Source: Sphingosinicella sp. YJ22
GTDB taxonomy: Bacteria; Pseudomonadota; Alphaproteobacteria; Sphingomonadales; Sphingomonadaceae
Direction of reading: 5' to 3'
DNA length: 64,000 nucleotides
Assembly: GCF_011320075.1 (NCBI RefSeq)
Contig: NZ_JAANPA010000002.1
Coordinates: forward strand, 1 to 64,000
The stretch's first letter is position 1. Every line of letters begins with the position of its first letter. Shown here in pieces: positions 1 through 9,403 of the stretch. The notes beneath the pieces are model-generated. The model was not told the origin of the DNA. It searched no databases and was given only the letters and a program-made list of their open reading frames with translations. The translations under genes were made by a program, and so were the position numbers.

Positions 1-1
1 C

Positions 2-1375
2 CGCGGCGCCGACTCGCTGCGCGAGGCGCTGTCCGAGGCGGTCGCGGCGCCGCGCGGCGCGGGGTCGGCGCCGGATGCGCTTCCCGCCGTCCAGCGCCGC
101 GCCCGCGAGCTCGCCCGCAAGGCGATCGTCAGCGAGACCGTCACCCGGCGCTGGACCCGCGGCATCGACTCCTTCGTGCTTCATCCGGTTTCCGGGCCGA
201 TCCTGTTCGCCGCGATCATGTTCCTGATGTTCCAGGCGGTGTTCGCCTGGTCGGAGGCGCCGATCGGCTGGATCGAGGGCGGCATCGCCGCGCTCCAGGG
301 CCTGGTCACCGACGCGCTGCCCGACGGCGTGCTTCGCTCCGCGATCGTCGACGGCGTGTTCGCCGGCGTCGGCGCCGTCGTCGTGTTCCTGCCCCAGATC
401 CTGATCCTGTTTCTGTTCATCATGGTGCTCGAGACGTCCGGCTACATGGTCCGCGCCGCGTTCATGATGGATCGGCTGATGGCCAGCGTCGGGCTGTCCG
501 GCCACGCCTTCATCCCGTTGCTGTCGAGCTTCGCCTGCGCAGTCCCCGGAATCATGGCGACTCGCACCATCCAGGATCCCAAGCACCGGCTGACGACGAT
601 CCTGGTCGCCCCCCTGATGACCTGCTCGGCGCGGCTTCCGGTCTATGCGATCATCATCGGCGCGTTCATCCCGGCGACCAGTGTCGGCTGGGGCGTCGGC
701 CTCCAGGGGCTCGTCCTGTTCGGCCTCTATTTCACCGGAATCGTCGCCGCCCTGCTCGCCGCCGCGGTCATCCGGCGCACCGTCACCCGGGGCACGCCGC
801 AGGGCTTCATGCTGGAAATGCCCAAATATCAGATGCCGCACGTCCGCGACGTGATGATCGGCGTGTGGACCCGGGCGATGATCTTCCTGAAGCGCGCCGG
901 CACGATCATCCTCGTCTCGACCATCGTGCTGTGGGGCCTCTTGTCCTTCCCGCAGCCGAAGGAAGGCGAGAGCGCGCTCGAGACCTCGATCGCCGGACGC
1001 ATCGCCGGCGGGCTCGAGACCGTGGTTCGGCCGATCGGCTTCAACCACGAGATCGCGCTCGCGCTGATCCCCGCAATGGCCGCCCGCGAGGTCGCCGTGT
1101 CGGCCCTCGCCACCGCTTATTCGATCGACGCGGCGGACGAGGAAGCCGCCGAGCAGCCCTTGATCGAGCAGCTGCGCGGACGCTGGAGCCTGCCGACCGC
1201 GCTCGCCTTCCTCGCCTGGTTCGTGTTCGCCCCGCAATGCCTGTCGACCATCGCGGTGACGAGACGCGAGACCGCCGGGTGGAAATGGCCGCTGTTCATG
1301 ATCCTCTATCTGTTCGTGCTCGCCTACGCCGCAGCCGGAATCACCTACTGGACGGCGGTCGCGCTGGGCCTCTAG
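2..1375 (+). CDS. feoB: Ferrous iron transport protein B, C-terminal part (5' end outside window)
   Basis: This is the membrane part of the FeoB ferrous-iron transporter of the inner membrane. The reading frame is open from base 2, so the gene starts before the window and the N-terminal GTPase domain is not seen. About 457 residues are visible. They include the gate segment with the motif ACAVPGIMATRT (near 540-570), typical of FeoB for a Cys/Pro-containing transport path, and several hydrophobic helices up to the C-terminus. A second gate region carries AAREVAVSALAT. The stop at 1373-1375 is followed 29 bases later by ssb. Whether feoA lies upstream cannot be seen. Identity is secure from the gate motifs; the start is missing. 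Confidence 0.93.
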   Translation, partial: RGADSLREALSEAVAAPRGAGSAPDALPAVQRRARELARKAIVSETVTRRWTRGIDSFVLHPVSGPILFAAIMFLMFQAVFAWSEAPIGWIEGGIAALQGLVTDALPDGVLRSAIVDGVFAGVGAVVVFLPQILILFLFIMVLETSGYMVRAAFMMDRLMASVGLSGHAFIPLLSSFACAVPGIMATRTIQDPKHRLTTILVAPLMTCSARLPVYAIIIGAFIPATSVGWGVGLQGLVLFGLYFTGIVAALLAAAVIRRTVTRGTPQGFMLEMPKYQMPHVRDVMIGVWTRAMIFLKRAGTIILVSTIVLWGLLSFPQPKEGESALETSIAGRIAGGLETVVRPIGFNHEIALALIPAMAAREVAVSALATAYSIDAADEEAAEQPLIEQLRGRWSLPTALAFLAWFVFAPQCLSTIAVTRRETAGWKWPLFMILYLFVLAYAAAGITYWTAVALGL

Positions 1376-1404
1376 GGTCGCTCCAAGCTTAGAGGAGAAG
1401 ATTC

Positions 1405-1917
1405 ATGGCCGGTTCGGTCAACAAGGTGATTCTGGTCGGCAATCTCGGGCAGGATCCGGAGTCGCGCTCGATGCCGTCGGGCGGCGAAGTGGTGAACTTC
1501 TCGGTCGCGACGTCGGAGAATTGGAAGGACCGCGACGGCAACCGCCAGGAGCGGACCGAGTGGCACCGGGTCGTGATCTGGAACGAAAATCTCGGCCGGG
1601 TCGCCAAGCAATATCTCAAGAAGGGCAGCAAGGTTTACCTTGAGGGCCAGCTGCAGACCCGCAAGTGGACCGACCAGTCGGGCCAGGACAAATATTCGAC
1701 CGAGATCGTGCTCCAGCGCTTCCGCGGCGAGCTCGTCCTGCTCGACCGCCGCGAGGGCGGCGGCGGCGGTGGCGGCGGCTATGGCGACGACGATTATGGC
1801 AGCTCCTCGGGCGGCCGCTCCGACTCGTTCGGCAGCAGCGCGCCCCGCGGCGGCGGTGGCGGCAGCCGTCCCGCCCCGGCGTTCGACACCGATCTCGACG
1901 ACGACGTCCCGTTCTGA
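1405..1917 (+). CDS. ssb: Single-stranded DNA-binding protein
   Basis: SSB coats single-stranded DNA during replication, repair and recombination. The 170-residue protein begins with an OB fold (about residues 1-110, [19 protein letters not shown]), followed by a glycine-rich flexible linker (about 115-160). It ends in the acidic tip DLDDDVPF that recruits partner proteins. The ATG is preceded by a good ribosome binding site (AGAGGAG). Length and layout match bacterial SSB. It follows feoB by 29 bases and may have its own promoter within that gene. Confidence 0.97.
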   Translation: MAGSVNKVILVGNLGQDPESRSMPSGGEVVNFSVATSENWKDRDGNRQERTEWHRVVIWNENLGRVAKQYLKKGSKVYLEGQLQTRKWTDQSGQDKYSTEIVLQRFRGELVLLDRREGGGGGGGGYGDDDYGSSSGGRSDSFGSSAPRGGGGGSRPAPAFDTDLDDDVPF

Positions 1918-1932
1918 CGGCCCGTCTGTCCG

Positions 1933-2460
1933 TTACTTCCCGAGCTTGTCCTTGAGTGCGGCCAGGGCCCCGAATGGTCCCGCCTCGCCTTCGTCCTTCA
2001 CCCCCGCCGCCTTGAGCGCCGCCTCGGCGCCCGGAGCGCGGGGATAGGGATCGAGGTGGAGTGCGAGGGTCTGGGCGACCGCCTCGCCGACATCGACCAT
2101 TCCGGCGTCGCAGAAGATCACGTCCATCTCGTCCTCGCCGAGCTCGACCTCTTCCTCGCCGCCGCCGGCGGCCGGGGGCTGGCGAAAGTAGACCGTGAAG
2201 CGCTCGTCGATCTCGCCCGGGACGGGTTCGCCGGTCGCCACGCAGCTCTGCTCGACGGCTGCACGAACCCGGCCGCGCGCGACGATGTCGGCGCCGACGC
2301 GGCTCACCTCGACGTCGGCCTCCAGGCGGTTGAGAGCGACAAGCCCGAAACGCTTCGCGAGCGCGGCCCGCTCGGCCTCCCCGGCCTCGACATGGACATG
2401 CTTCGGATCGACCCCGATCGTGTCGGCGCGCACCGTCCGGCTCAATTCGGTTTCGCTCAT
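1933..2460 (-). CDS. DUF177 (YceD-like) protein
   Basis: A 175-residue protein of the DUF177/YceD family, whose members are linked to 23S rRNA or ribosome-related roles. The middle holds the segment SCVATGEPVPGEIDERF, which resembles the conserved core of the family. Its start overlaps the stop of the upstream CBP3-like gene by 4 bases (ATGA), so the two are probably translated together. This pairing is common in alphaproteobacteria. rpmF, the usual neighbour in other groups, is not adjacent. The exact function is not known from sequence. Confidence 0.8.
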   Translation of the reverse strand: MSETELSRTVRADTIGVDPKHVHVEAGEAERAALAKRFGLVALNRLEADVEVSRVGADIVARGRVRAAVEQSCVATGEPVPGEIDERFTVYFRQPPAAGGGEEEVELGEDEMDVIFCDAGMVDVGEAVAQTLALHLDPYPRAPGAEAALKAAGVKDEGEAGPFGALAALKDKLGK

Positions 2461-3014
2461 GGCGTCGGCAGCCGCCCTTCGACCAGCGCGCTGTGCGACA
2501 GGCCGGCGAGCGCCTTGTCGAAGGCGGCGAGACGCGCGGTCACCAGCGCAAGCGCGTCGTCGCCCGGCGGGGCTTCGTGAAAGATGTTGCGATGCACGGC
2601 GGGCGAGAAATCATGCTCGGTGGAGGCCTCGCGGAACGCGGTCAGCCGTCCGCCCAGCGCGCCGACCATCCGCCCGACATGCTTGCCGACCGAATAGTCG
2701 CCCACTCCGATCTCCAGCAGGCTCTCGTCCATGTCGGCGATGAACAGCTCGGTGAGCAGCACCGAATCGCGCTTGGCCTCCGCGCCCTCCAGCCGCTCCA
2801 TCCGGACCAGCAGCAGGGCGGTGACCGCCGCGAGCATGTCGAAGCGTCCGGTCACGGTGTCGGGCACCTGGCCTTCGCGATACCATAACGGGTCGCGCGC
2901 CGCGGCGACGATCGCCCGGTAGAGCGGCAGCATGCGGTCGCGTTTCCTGGCTCCCCCGACCAGGCGGGAGAACCAGCCGGGGCGGCTGCGGGCGGCAATG
3001 GGATCGGTCGACAC
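2457..3014 (-). CDS. Ubiquinol-cytochrome c chaperone (CBP3-like) family protein
   Basis: A 185-residue protein resembling the Ubiq_cyt_C_chap family (yeast Cbp3), which helps assembly of the cytochrome bc1 complex. The central part, with LYRAIVAAARDPLWY and MFDMLAAVTALLLVRMERL-like helices followed by LFIADMDESLLEIGVGD, fits that family. It is soluble with no signal peptide. It overlaps the DUF177 gene by 4 bases and forms a two-gene leftward operon. Divergent from bamE with about 110 bases between starts. Function is inferred from the family. Confidence 0.8.
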   Translation of the reverse strand: MSTDPIAARSRPGWFSRLVGGARKRDRMLPLYRAIVAAARDPLWYREGQVPDTVTGRFDMLAAVTALLLVRMERLEGAEAKRDSVLLTELFIADMDESLLEIGVGDYSVGKHVGRMVGALGGRLTAFREASTEHDFSPAVHRNIFHEAPPGDDALALVTARLAAFDKALAGLSHSALVEGRLPTP

Positions 3015-3125
3015 GTTTTTCCTTGAAGGCGCGCTGCTTGCGCCGGTTGCTCGTTATTCATATTGGTCGGGCTAATCCAACGCTCAAGCCCGCTCTGTGC
3101 GCAGACGGCGCCGTCAGGAGTTTCA

Positions 3126-3602
3126 ATGCCCATGTCCGTCAGGCCCCGCGCCCTCGCCGCTTTGGGTCTCTTCGCCTTGGCCAGCGCCGGCTGCACCTCG
3201 ATCCGCGACCATCAGGGCTATGTCGTCGACGATGCCCTGATCGGCGCCGTCCAGCCCGGCATCGACAACCGCGAATCGGTCCAGGGCACGCTCGGCCGCC
3301 CGACCTTCGTCGGCCAGTTCGACCAGCGCGACTGGTATTATGTGTCACGCCAGACCAAGCAGCTCGCCTTCGCTCGGCCCCAGCCGACCCAGCAGACCGT
3401 GCTCCACGTCCGCTTCAACGACGCGGGCACCGTCGAGAGCGTCGAGCGCACCGGCCTCGAACTGGCCCGCGCCGTCGACCCGATGGGCGGCCGCACCCCG
3501 ACTCTGGGCAGCAACCGCAGCTTCTTCGAAGAGATTTTCGGCAATATCGGCGCGGCCGGCGGCCGCGGCCAGGCCGGCCAGACCGCCGACAATCCCCAGT
3601 AA
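3126..3602 (+). CDS. bamE: Outer membrane assembly lipoprotein BamE (SmpA/OmlA)
   Basis: BamE is a small lipoprotein of the BAM complex that inserts beta-barrels in the outer membrane. The chosen start gives a short lipoprotein signal with the lipobox LASAGC (Cys at about residue 23). The SmpA/OmlA fold follows, with VQPGIDNRESVQGTLGRPT and DWYYVSRQTKQ. An AGGAG box lies 5 bases before this ATG, which decides it over an earlier in-frame ATG at 3063. The 158-residue product ends in a Gly-rich tail. Convergent with maeB across a perfect hairpin. Confidence 0.9.
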   Translation: MPMSVRPRALAALGLFALASAGCTSIRDHQGYVVDDALIGAVQPGIDNRESVQGTLGRPTFVGQFDQRDWYYVSRQTKQLAFARPQPTQQTVLHVRFNDAGTVESVERTGLELARAVDPMGGRTPTLGSNRSFFEEIFGNIGAAGGRGQAGQTADNPQ

Positions 3603-3605
3603 GTC

Positions 3606-3631
3606 GCCCTCTCCCGCTCGCGGGAGAGGGC
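3606..3631. terminator. Perfect hairpin between convergent bamE and maeB
   Basis: Two 12-base arms (3606-3617 and 3620-3631) pair perfectly around a 2-base loop. The hairpin lies between the two stop codons of convergent genes. No T-tract follows on either strand, so it may act as a weak two-way terminator or mRNA-end stabiliser. It may also be one copy of a common intergenic palindrome. Confidence 0.5.
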
Positions 3632-3632
3632 G

Positions 3633-5894
3633 CTAGCGCGCGATCCCGCCCGCGGCGAGCACCGCGAGGGTCACCAGGTCCGATGCGGACGCCGTCATCG
3701 AGGCGATCTGGACCGGCTTGCGCATGCCGACCAGCATCGGGCCGATCATCGCGTCGCCACCCAGCTCCTTGAGCAGCTTGGCCGCGATGTTGGCGGTCTG
3801 CAGGCCCGGCATGATCAGCACGTTGGCCGGCCCGGTCAGTCGGCTGAACGGGTAGACCTTCTGCATCTTGGGGTTGAGCGCCACGTCGGGCGGCATCTCG
3901 CCTTCATATTCGAACGGCACCTCGCCGCGCGCGTCGAGGATTCGCACCGCCTCGCGGATCCGGTCGAGATAATTGCCCTCGGGATTGCCGAACGTCGAAT
4001 AGGACAGGAAGGCTACACGCGGTTCATGCCCCATTCGGCGGGCGACCTCGGCGGTGTGGGTGGCGATGTCGACGAGCTGCTCGCCGCTCGGCCGCTCGGT
4101 CACCGTGGTGTCGGCGAGGAACACTGTGTGGCTCTGGCCGACCAGCACATGGATCCCGAACGGAGTGACACCCTCGACCGGGTCGAGCACGCGGCGCACT
4201 TCGCGCAGCGACTGGGCGTAGGGCCGGGTCACCCCGGTGATCATCGCGTCGGCCTCGCCCAGCTCCAGCAGCAGGGCGGCGAAGATGTTGCGGTCCTGGT
4301 TGACCAGGCGCTCAACCTCGCGGTGGAGATAGCCGCGGCGCTGGACCCTTTTGTAGAGGTGTTCGACCATCTCGGGCACGCGGTCATAGGTGCGGCTGTT
4401 GAACACCTCGATGCCCGTCGCATCCTCGACTCCGAGCGCGCGCAGCCGGTCGTGGACGTCCTCGCGGCCGACCAGCACCGGAACGCCATAGCCGCCGTCG
4501 CGGAACGCCATCGCCGCGCGCAGGACGGTATCTTCCTCTCCTTCCGCGAACAGCACCCTCTTCGGGTTCGTGCGCGCGGCTTCATAGGCAAGGGTGAGCA
4601 CCGAGGTGGTCGGGTTGAGACGCGAGCGGAGCGCGGTCCGATAGGCGGCCATGTCGGGAATCGGCGCCCGCGCGACACCGCTGTCCATTGCCGCCTGGGC
4701 GACCGCGGCCGGCACCACTTCCATCAGCCGCGGGTCGAACGGCGCGGGAATGATATAGTCGGGGCCGAAGCTCTGCGCCTTGCCATAGGCCGCCGCCACT
4801 TCCTCGGGCACCGCTTCGCGCGCCAGCTCCGCCAGCGCCTGCGCCGCCGCGATCTTCATCTCCTCGTTGATCGTCGTCGCGCGCACGTCGAGCGCGCCGC
4901 GGAAGATGAACGGGAAGCCGAGCACGTTGTTGACCTGGTTGGGATAGTCCGAGCGGCCGGTGGCGACGATCGCGTCGGGGCGCGCCGCCTTGGCCTCGGG
5001 CGGCGTGATCTCCGGGTCGGGATTGGCCATCGCGAAGATGATCGGGTGGGGCGCCATCTTCTCGACCATCTCGGGCTTCAGAGCGCCGGCCGCGGACAGG
5101 CCGAGGAACACGTCGGCGCCGTCCAGCGCGTCCTCGAGGGAACGGCGGTCGGTGTCGACGGCGTGCGCTGACTTCCATTGGTCGAGATCGCCGCGCCCCT
5201 GATAGATGACTCCCTTGCGGTCGCACATCAGGACATGGTCGTGGCGCACGCCCATCGCCTTGATCAGCGCGGTGCAGGCGATCGCCGCTGCGCCGGCGCC
5301 GTTCACCACGACGCGCACGTCCTTCAGATCACGGTTGGTGAGGTGGCAGGCGTTGATCAGCCCGGCGGCGCTGATGATCGCGGTGCCGTGCTGGTCGTCG
5401 TGCATGATCGGGATGTTCATGCGGTCGCGCAGGGTCTGCTCGATGATGAAGCATTCCGGCGCCTTGATGTCCTCGAGGTTGATGCCGCCGAAGCTCGGCT
5501 CCATCAGCGCGACCGCCTCGATGAACTTGTCCGGATCCTCGGTGGCCAGCTCGATGTCGATCGAATCGACGTCGGCGAAGCGCTTGAACAGCACCGCCTT
5601 GCCTTCCATCACCGGCTTGGACGCGAGCGCGCCGAGATTGCCGAGGCCGAGGATTGCGGTGCCGTTGGAGATCACCGCGACGAGATTGCCCTTGGCGGTA
5701 TAGTCGTAGGCCTTGCCGGGATCCTCGGCGATGGCGCGCACCGGGACGGCGACTCCCGGAGAGTAAGCGAGGCTGAGGTCGCGCTGCGTCGCCATCGGCT
5801 TCGACGCGATGATCTCGATCTTGCCCGGGCGGCCCTGCGAGTGGAATTCGAGGGCTTCGGCTTCCGAGAATTTGACGTTGCTGCCTTCGCTCAT
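3633..5894 (-). CDS. maeB: NADP-dependent malic enzyme with phosphotransacetylase-like domain
   Basis: MaeB converts malate to pyruvate and CO2 with reduction of NADP, linking the TCA cycle to pyruvate. The 753-residue product has a malic enzyme part (about 1-430) with SPGVAVPVRAI, the segment DDQHGTAII and the nucleotide-binding VVNGAGAAAIA. A PTA/PTB-like part follows (about 431-753), which in this family binds acetyl-CoA for allosteric control and is normally not an active phosphotransacetylase. The start at 5894 has the box AAGGGGGAC just upstream. A longer frame runs on past this start but is antisense to mutS and was not used. Divergent from mutS. Confidence 0.95.
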   Translation of the reverse strand: MSEGSNVKFSEAEALEFHSQGRPGKIEIIASKPMATQRDLSLAYSPGVAVPVRAIAEDPGKAYDYTAKGNLVAVISNGTAILGLGNLGALASKPVMEGKAVLFKRFADVDSIDIELATEDPDKFIEAVALMEPSFGGINLEDIKAPECFIIEQTLRDRMNIPIMHDDQHGTAIISAAGLINACHLTNRDLKDVRVVVNGAGAAAIACTALIKAMGVRHDHVLMCDRKGVIYQGRGDLDQWKSAHAVDTDRRSLEDALDGADVFLGLSAAGALKPEMVEKMAPHPIIFAMANPDPEITPPEAKAARPDAIVATGRSDYPNQVNNVLGFPFIFRGALDVRATTINEEMKIAAAQALAELAREAVPEEVAAAYGKAQSFGPDYIIPAPFDPRLMEVVPAAVAQAAMDSGVARAPIPDMAAYRTALRSRLNPTTSVLTLAYEAARTNPKRVLFAEGEEDTVLRAAMAFRDGGYGVPVLVGREDVHDRLRALGVEDATGIEVFNSRTYDRVPEMVEHLYKRVQRRGYLHREVERLVNQDRNIFAALLLELGEADAMITGVTRPYAQSLREVRRVLDPVEGVTPFGIHVLVGQSHTVFLADTTVTERPSGEQLVDIATHTAEVARRMGHEPRVAFLSYSTFGNPEGNYLDRIREAVRILDARGEVPFEYEGEMPPDVALNPKMQKVYPFSRLTGPANVLIMPGLQTANIAAKLLKELGGDAMIGPMLVGMRKPVQIASMTASASDLVTLAVLAAGGIAR

Positions 5895-6056
5895 CGGCCG
5901 TCCCCCTTTTTGTCGTGTCGCCGGCGCGGTTCCGTCTATGCCGCATCGGCGGATGCCCGCAAGGCAAGAGTCCCGAACCGGCGTCGTCGCCTGCTCCTGT
6001 GGATTACGCCCAATGCGGCGTTCCGCATCCCTGTTCCATCCTCTAGGCTCGCGCCC

Positions 6057-8663
6057 ATGGCCGCCCGCCCCCAGACCGACTCCGCGCCGACCCCGATGAT
6101 GGCGCAATATCTCTCGCTCAAGGCGGAGGCCGAGGATTGCCTGCTGTTCTACCGGATGGGCGACTTCTTCGAATTGTTCTTCGATGACGCGAGGATCGCC
6201 GCCGCCTGCCTCGACATCGCCCTGACCGCGCGCGGCGAGCATGACGGCGCGCCGATCCCCATGTGCGGAGTCCCGATCCATGCCGCCGAGGCCTATCTCG
6301 CGCGGCTGATCAAGGCCGGCCACCGGGTCGCCATCGCCGAGCAGACCGAGAGCCCGGCCGAGGCCAAGAAGCGCGGCTCCAAGTCGGTGGTGAACCGCGC
6401 CATCGTTCGCGTCGTCACTGCGGGCACGCTGACCGAGGAGGCCTTGCTCGACAGCCGCGCCGCCAACTGGCTGGTCGCGGTCGCGCCGGCGGCGGAGACG
6501 GTCGGCCTCGCCGCCGCCGACATCTCGACGGGCCGCTTCGAGCTGACCACGGTCTCGCCGGCCGCCCTCGACGCCGAGCTCGCCCGCCTCGATCCCGCCG
6601 AGGTCATCACCCCTGAAAGCGCTCTTGCCTTCGCAGGAGCGCAGGTCGCGCAGCGTCCGCGCGCCGACTTCGACAGCGTCGCCGCGGAGCGCAGGCTGAA
6701 GGAGCGGTTCGGCATCGCCGCTCTCGACAGCTTCGATCGACCCGCCCTCGCCGCCGCGGGCGCGATGCTCTCCTATCTCGACGAGGTCGGCCGCGACTCG
6801 CTGCCCTTCCTGCGCCCGCCGGTCCCGGTCGCCTCCTCGGCGCACATGATGATCGACGCGTCGACGCGCGAAAGCCTCGAGCTGGTCGCCGCGCAGGGCG
6901 GCGGCCGCCAGGGCAGCCTGCTCCACGCCGTCGACCGCACCGTCACCGGCGCCGGCGCCCGCCTGCTCGCCGCCGACATCGCCGCGCCGCTCACCCACCG
7001 CCCCGCGATCGAGGCGCGGCTCGACCTCGTCGCCTTGTTCGAGGGCGATTCCACCCTGCGCCAGTGGCTGCGCACCGCCTTGAAGGCGCTGCCCGACATC
7101 GGCCGCGCGTTGGGTCGCCTCGTGGTCGGCCGCGGCGGCCCGCGCGACCTCGGCCTGCTCCGCGACGGATTGGGCGAGGCGCGCCGCCTCCACGACCGCC
7201 TCGCCGCCCTGCCCGATTCCCCGCCTCTGCTGGTCGAATTGCTCCCCGCCCTCACCGGCCACGGCGCGCTCGTCGACCTGTTGAGCCGCGCGCTGGTGCC
7301 GACTCCGCCGATCGATGCGGCGCAGGGCGGCTATATCGCCGAAGGTTATGACGCGGCGCTGGACGCCTTGCGCTCGACCGGCGGCGAGGGCCGCCGAGCG
7401 ATCGCGGCGCTGGAGGCGCAATATCGCGCCTCGACCGGAATCGCGGCTCTGAAGATCCGCCACAACAACGTGCTCGGCTATCATGTCGAGGTGTCGGCGC
7501 GGCATGCCGACTCGCTGATGGCCGCCGACAGCGGTTTCACCCATCGCCAGACCCTGGCCGGAGTGGTCCGCTTCAACGCGCCCGACCTCCACGAGCAGGC
7601 GATGAAGGTGGCGCAGGCCGGCAATCACGCGCTGGCCGCCGAAGCTGCGCATCTCGAGGAACTGACCGCCGCCGCTCTGTCCAGCGCCGAGCCGATCGCC
7701 GCCGCCGCCGACGCCCTCGCCCGGCTCGACGTCGCCGCAGCGCTCGCCGAGCGCGCCGTCGAGGGCGGCTGGTCGCGGCCGCATTTCGCCGACGAGCCCT
7801 GCTTCGACGTCGAGGGCGGCCGCCACCCGGTCGTCGAGGACGCGTTGCGCGCCCGCGGCGAGCGCTTCGTCGCCAACGACCTCGGCCTCGGCGAGGCCAA
7901 GCGGCTGTGGTTGGTCACCGGCCCCAACATGGGCGGCAAGTCGACCTTCCTGCGCCAGAACGCGCTCATCGCGGTGCTCGCCCAGGCCGGCGCCTATGTC
8001 CCCGCCGCCCGCGCCAGGCTCGGCCTCGTCGACCGCCTGTTCAGCCGCGTCGGCGCGTCCGACAATCTCGCGCGCGGCCGCTCGACCTTCATGGTCGAGA
8101 TGGTCGAGACCGCCGCCATTCTGGCGCAGGCGACGCCCAACAGCTTCGTCATTCTCGACGAGGTCGGCCGCGGCACGTCGACCTATGACGGCCTCGCCAT
8201 CGCCTGGGCGGTGGTCGAATGGGTCCACGACCGCTGCCGCTGCCGCTGCCTGTTCGCGACCCATTATCACGAGCTCACCCGCCTCGCCGAACGGCTCGAC
8301 GCCCTGTCGCTCCACCATGTCCGAGCGCGCGAGTGGAAAGGCGACCTCGTCCTCCTCCACGAGGTCGCGCCGGGGCCGGCCGACCGCAGCTACGGAATCG
8401 CCGTCGCCCGGCTGGCCGGCCTGCCGCCGGCCGTGCTCTCCCGCGCCAAGTCGATCCTGTCGAAGCTCGAAAGCGGCCGCGCCGCCACCGGCGGAATCGC
8501 CGCGGGCCTCGACGACCTCCCCCTGTTCGCCGCCGCGCATGAGGAGGAAGAAGCGCAATGCGACTCCATCCGCGCCGCCGTCGAGGAGCTCGACGTCGAC
8601 AGCCTCAGCCCGCGCGAGGCGTTGGAAACACTCTACAAGCTGAAGGCGCTGGCGCGGGAGTAG
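6057..8663 (+). CDS. mutS: DNA mismatch repair protein MutS
   Basis: MutS recognises base mismatches and starts repair with MutL. The 868-residue product has the mismatch-contacting Phe-X-Glu (FFE, residues 37-39) in domain I. It also has the Walker A GPNMGGKST near residue 621, the Walker B/signature VILDEVGRGTSTYDG near 700, and a C-terminal helix-turn-helix region. Length is as expected. The chosen ATG gives MAARPQTDSAPTPMMAQY. Upstream in-frame sequence belongs to the antisense of maeB. mutL is not in the window. Stop lies 3 bases from the convergent GNAT gene. Confidence 0.97.
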   Translation: MAARPQTDSAPTPMMAQYLSLKAEAEDCLLFYRMGDFFELFFDDARIAAACLDIALTARGEHDGAPIPMCGVPIHAAEAYLARLIKAGHRVAIAEQTESPAEAKKRGSKSVVNRAIVRVVTAGTLTEEALLDSRAANWLVAVAPAAETVGLAAADISTGRFELTTVSPAALDAELARLDPAEVITPESALAFAGAQVAQRPRADFDSVAAERRLKERFGIAALDSFDRPALAAAGAMLSYLDEVGRDSLPFLRPPVPVASSAHMMIDASTRESLELVAAQGGGRQGSLLHAVDRTVTGAGARLLAADIAAPLTHRPAIEARLDLVALFEGDSTLRQWLRTALKALPDIGRALGRLVVGRGGPRDLGLLRDGLGEARRLHDRLAALPDSPPLLVELLPALTGHGALVDLLSRALVPTPPIDAAQGGYIAEGYDAALDALRSTGGEGRRAIAALEAQYRASTGIAALKIRHNNVLGYHVEVSARHADSLMAADSGFTHRQTLAGVVRFNAPDLHEQAMKVAQAGNHALAAEAAHLEELTAAALSSAEPIAAAADALARLDVAAALAERAVEGGWSRPHFADEPCFDVEGGRHPVVEDALRARGERFVANDLGLGEAKRLWLVTGPNMGGKSTFLRQNALIAVLAQAGAYVPAARARLGLVDRLFSRVGASDNLARGRSTFMVEMVETAAILAQATPNSFVILDEVGRGTSTYDGLAIAWAVVEWVHDRCRCRCLFATHYHELTRLAERLDALSLHHVRAREWKGDLVLLHEVAPGPADRSYGIAVARLAGLPPAVLSRAKSILSKLESGRAATGGIAAGLDDLPLFAAAHEEEEAQCDSIRAAVEELDVDSLSPREALETLYKLKALARE

Positions 8664-8666
8664 GCG

Positions 8667-9350
8667 TCAGCCTCGCTCGATGATCGTGTAATGGACCTCG
8701 GCCCGGCGGCGGAAGCCGAGCGATTCGTAGAGGGCCAGGGCGGCGGCATTGTCGGGATAGGAATGGAGCCACGGAATTTCGCCGCGCTCCACGATCCGTC
8801 CGGCGACGATGCCGATCAGCCGCTTGGCGAGCCCTCGGCCACGATGGTCGGGATGGGTGCAGACCGCGCTCACTTCGGTGAATTCGCCCACCTTCATGCG
8901 TTCGCCGGCCATCGCCACCAGCCGCCCCGCTTCGTCGCGCACGCCGATGAACCCGCCCATCGCTGACGTGCGTGCGAAGAACGGTCCCGGCCGGCACAGG
9001 GTCGCCAGCGCCAGCGCGTCCGGCTCGTCCGCCTCGCCCATCTCCAGGAACTCGACGCCGGCGTCCGATCCGTAGATCCCGTTCTCCGCGACCAGCTGGA
9101 CGATGACGGCGTCCGCCACGACCCGCGTTCCCGGCGGCAGCGGCCAGCGGTCGCGCTCGACCAGGGCCGCCTGCCCGTCCGCCGGCACCAGCTCGGCCAT
9201 GGCCGCGAGGCTCGCGTCCGACTGGTCGGCGCCTGCGATGAACATCGCATAGGGCCGCTGGTAGCCGACCGCGCGTCCGCCGCCGGTCGCCAGATAGGCC
9301 TGGCGCGAGTGGAGCGCGTTCCACGCGGGGCGGTCGAGCGAGTGCGACAT
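8667..9350 (-). CDS. GNAT family N-acetyltransferase
   Basis: A 227-residue acetyltransferase of the GNAT superfamily, probably the FR47-like group. The acetyl-CoA site is visible as VCTHPDHRGRGLAKRLI (about 158-175), and the fold ends with DNAAALALYESLGFRRR, typical of the C-terminal GNAT strands. The substrate cannot be told from sequence. It is convergent with mutS (3 bases between stops) and divergent from glnD (about 50 bases between starts). Confidence 0.85.
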   Translation of the reverse strand: MSHSLDRPAWNALHSRQAYLATGGGRAVGYQRPYAMFIAGADQSDASLAAMAELVPADGQAALVERDRWPLPPGTRVVADAVIVQLVAENGIYGSDAGVEFLEMGEADEPDALALATLCRPGPFFARTSAMGGFIGVRDEAGRLVAMAGERMKVGEFTEVSAVCTHPDHRGRGLAKRLIGIVAGRIVERGEIPWLHSYPDNAAALALYESLGFRRRAEVHYTIIERG

Positions 9351-9403
9351 GGCGCCATCCTAATGGCGTGACGCGCCTTCAAGCACCTCCTATCTTGCCG
9401 GCA

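Noticed and set aside
5895-8558. Long minus-strand open frame continuing upstream of maeB through the whole of mutS
   Set aside because: Low-complexity, Arg/Gly/Asp-rich translation antisense to mutS; arises from high GC at third positions. The real maeB start has a ribosome binding site at 5894.
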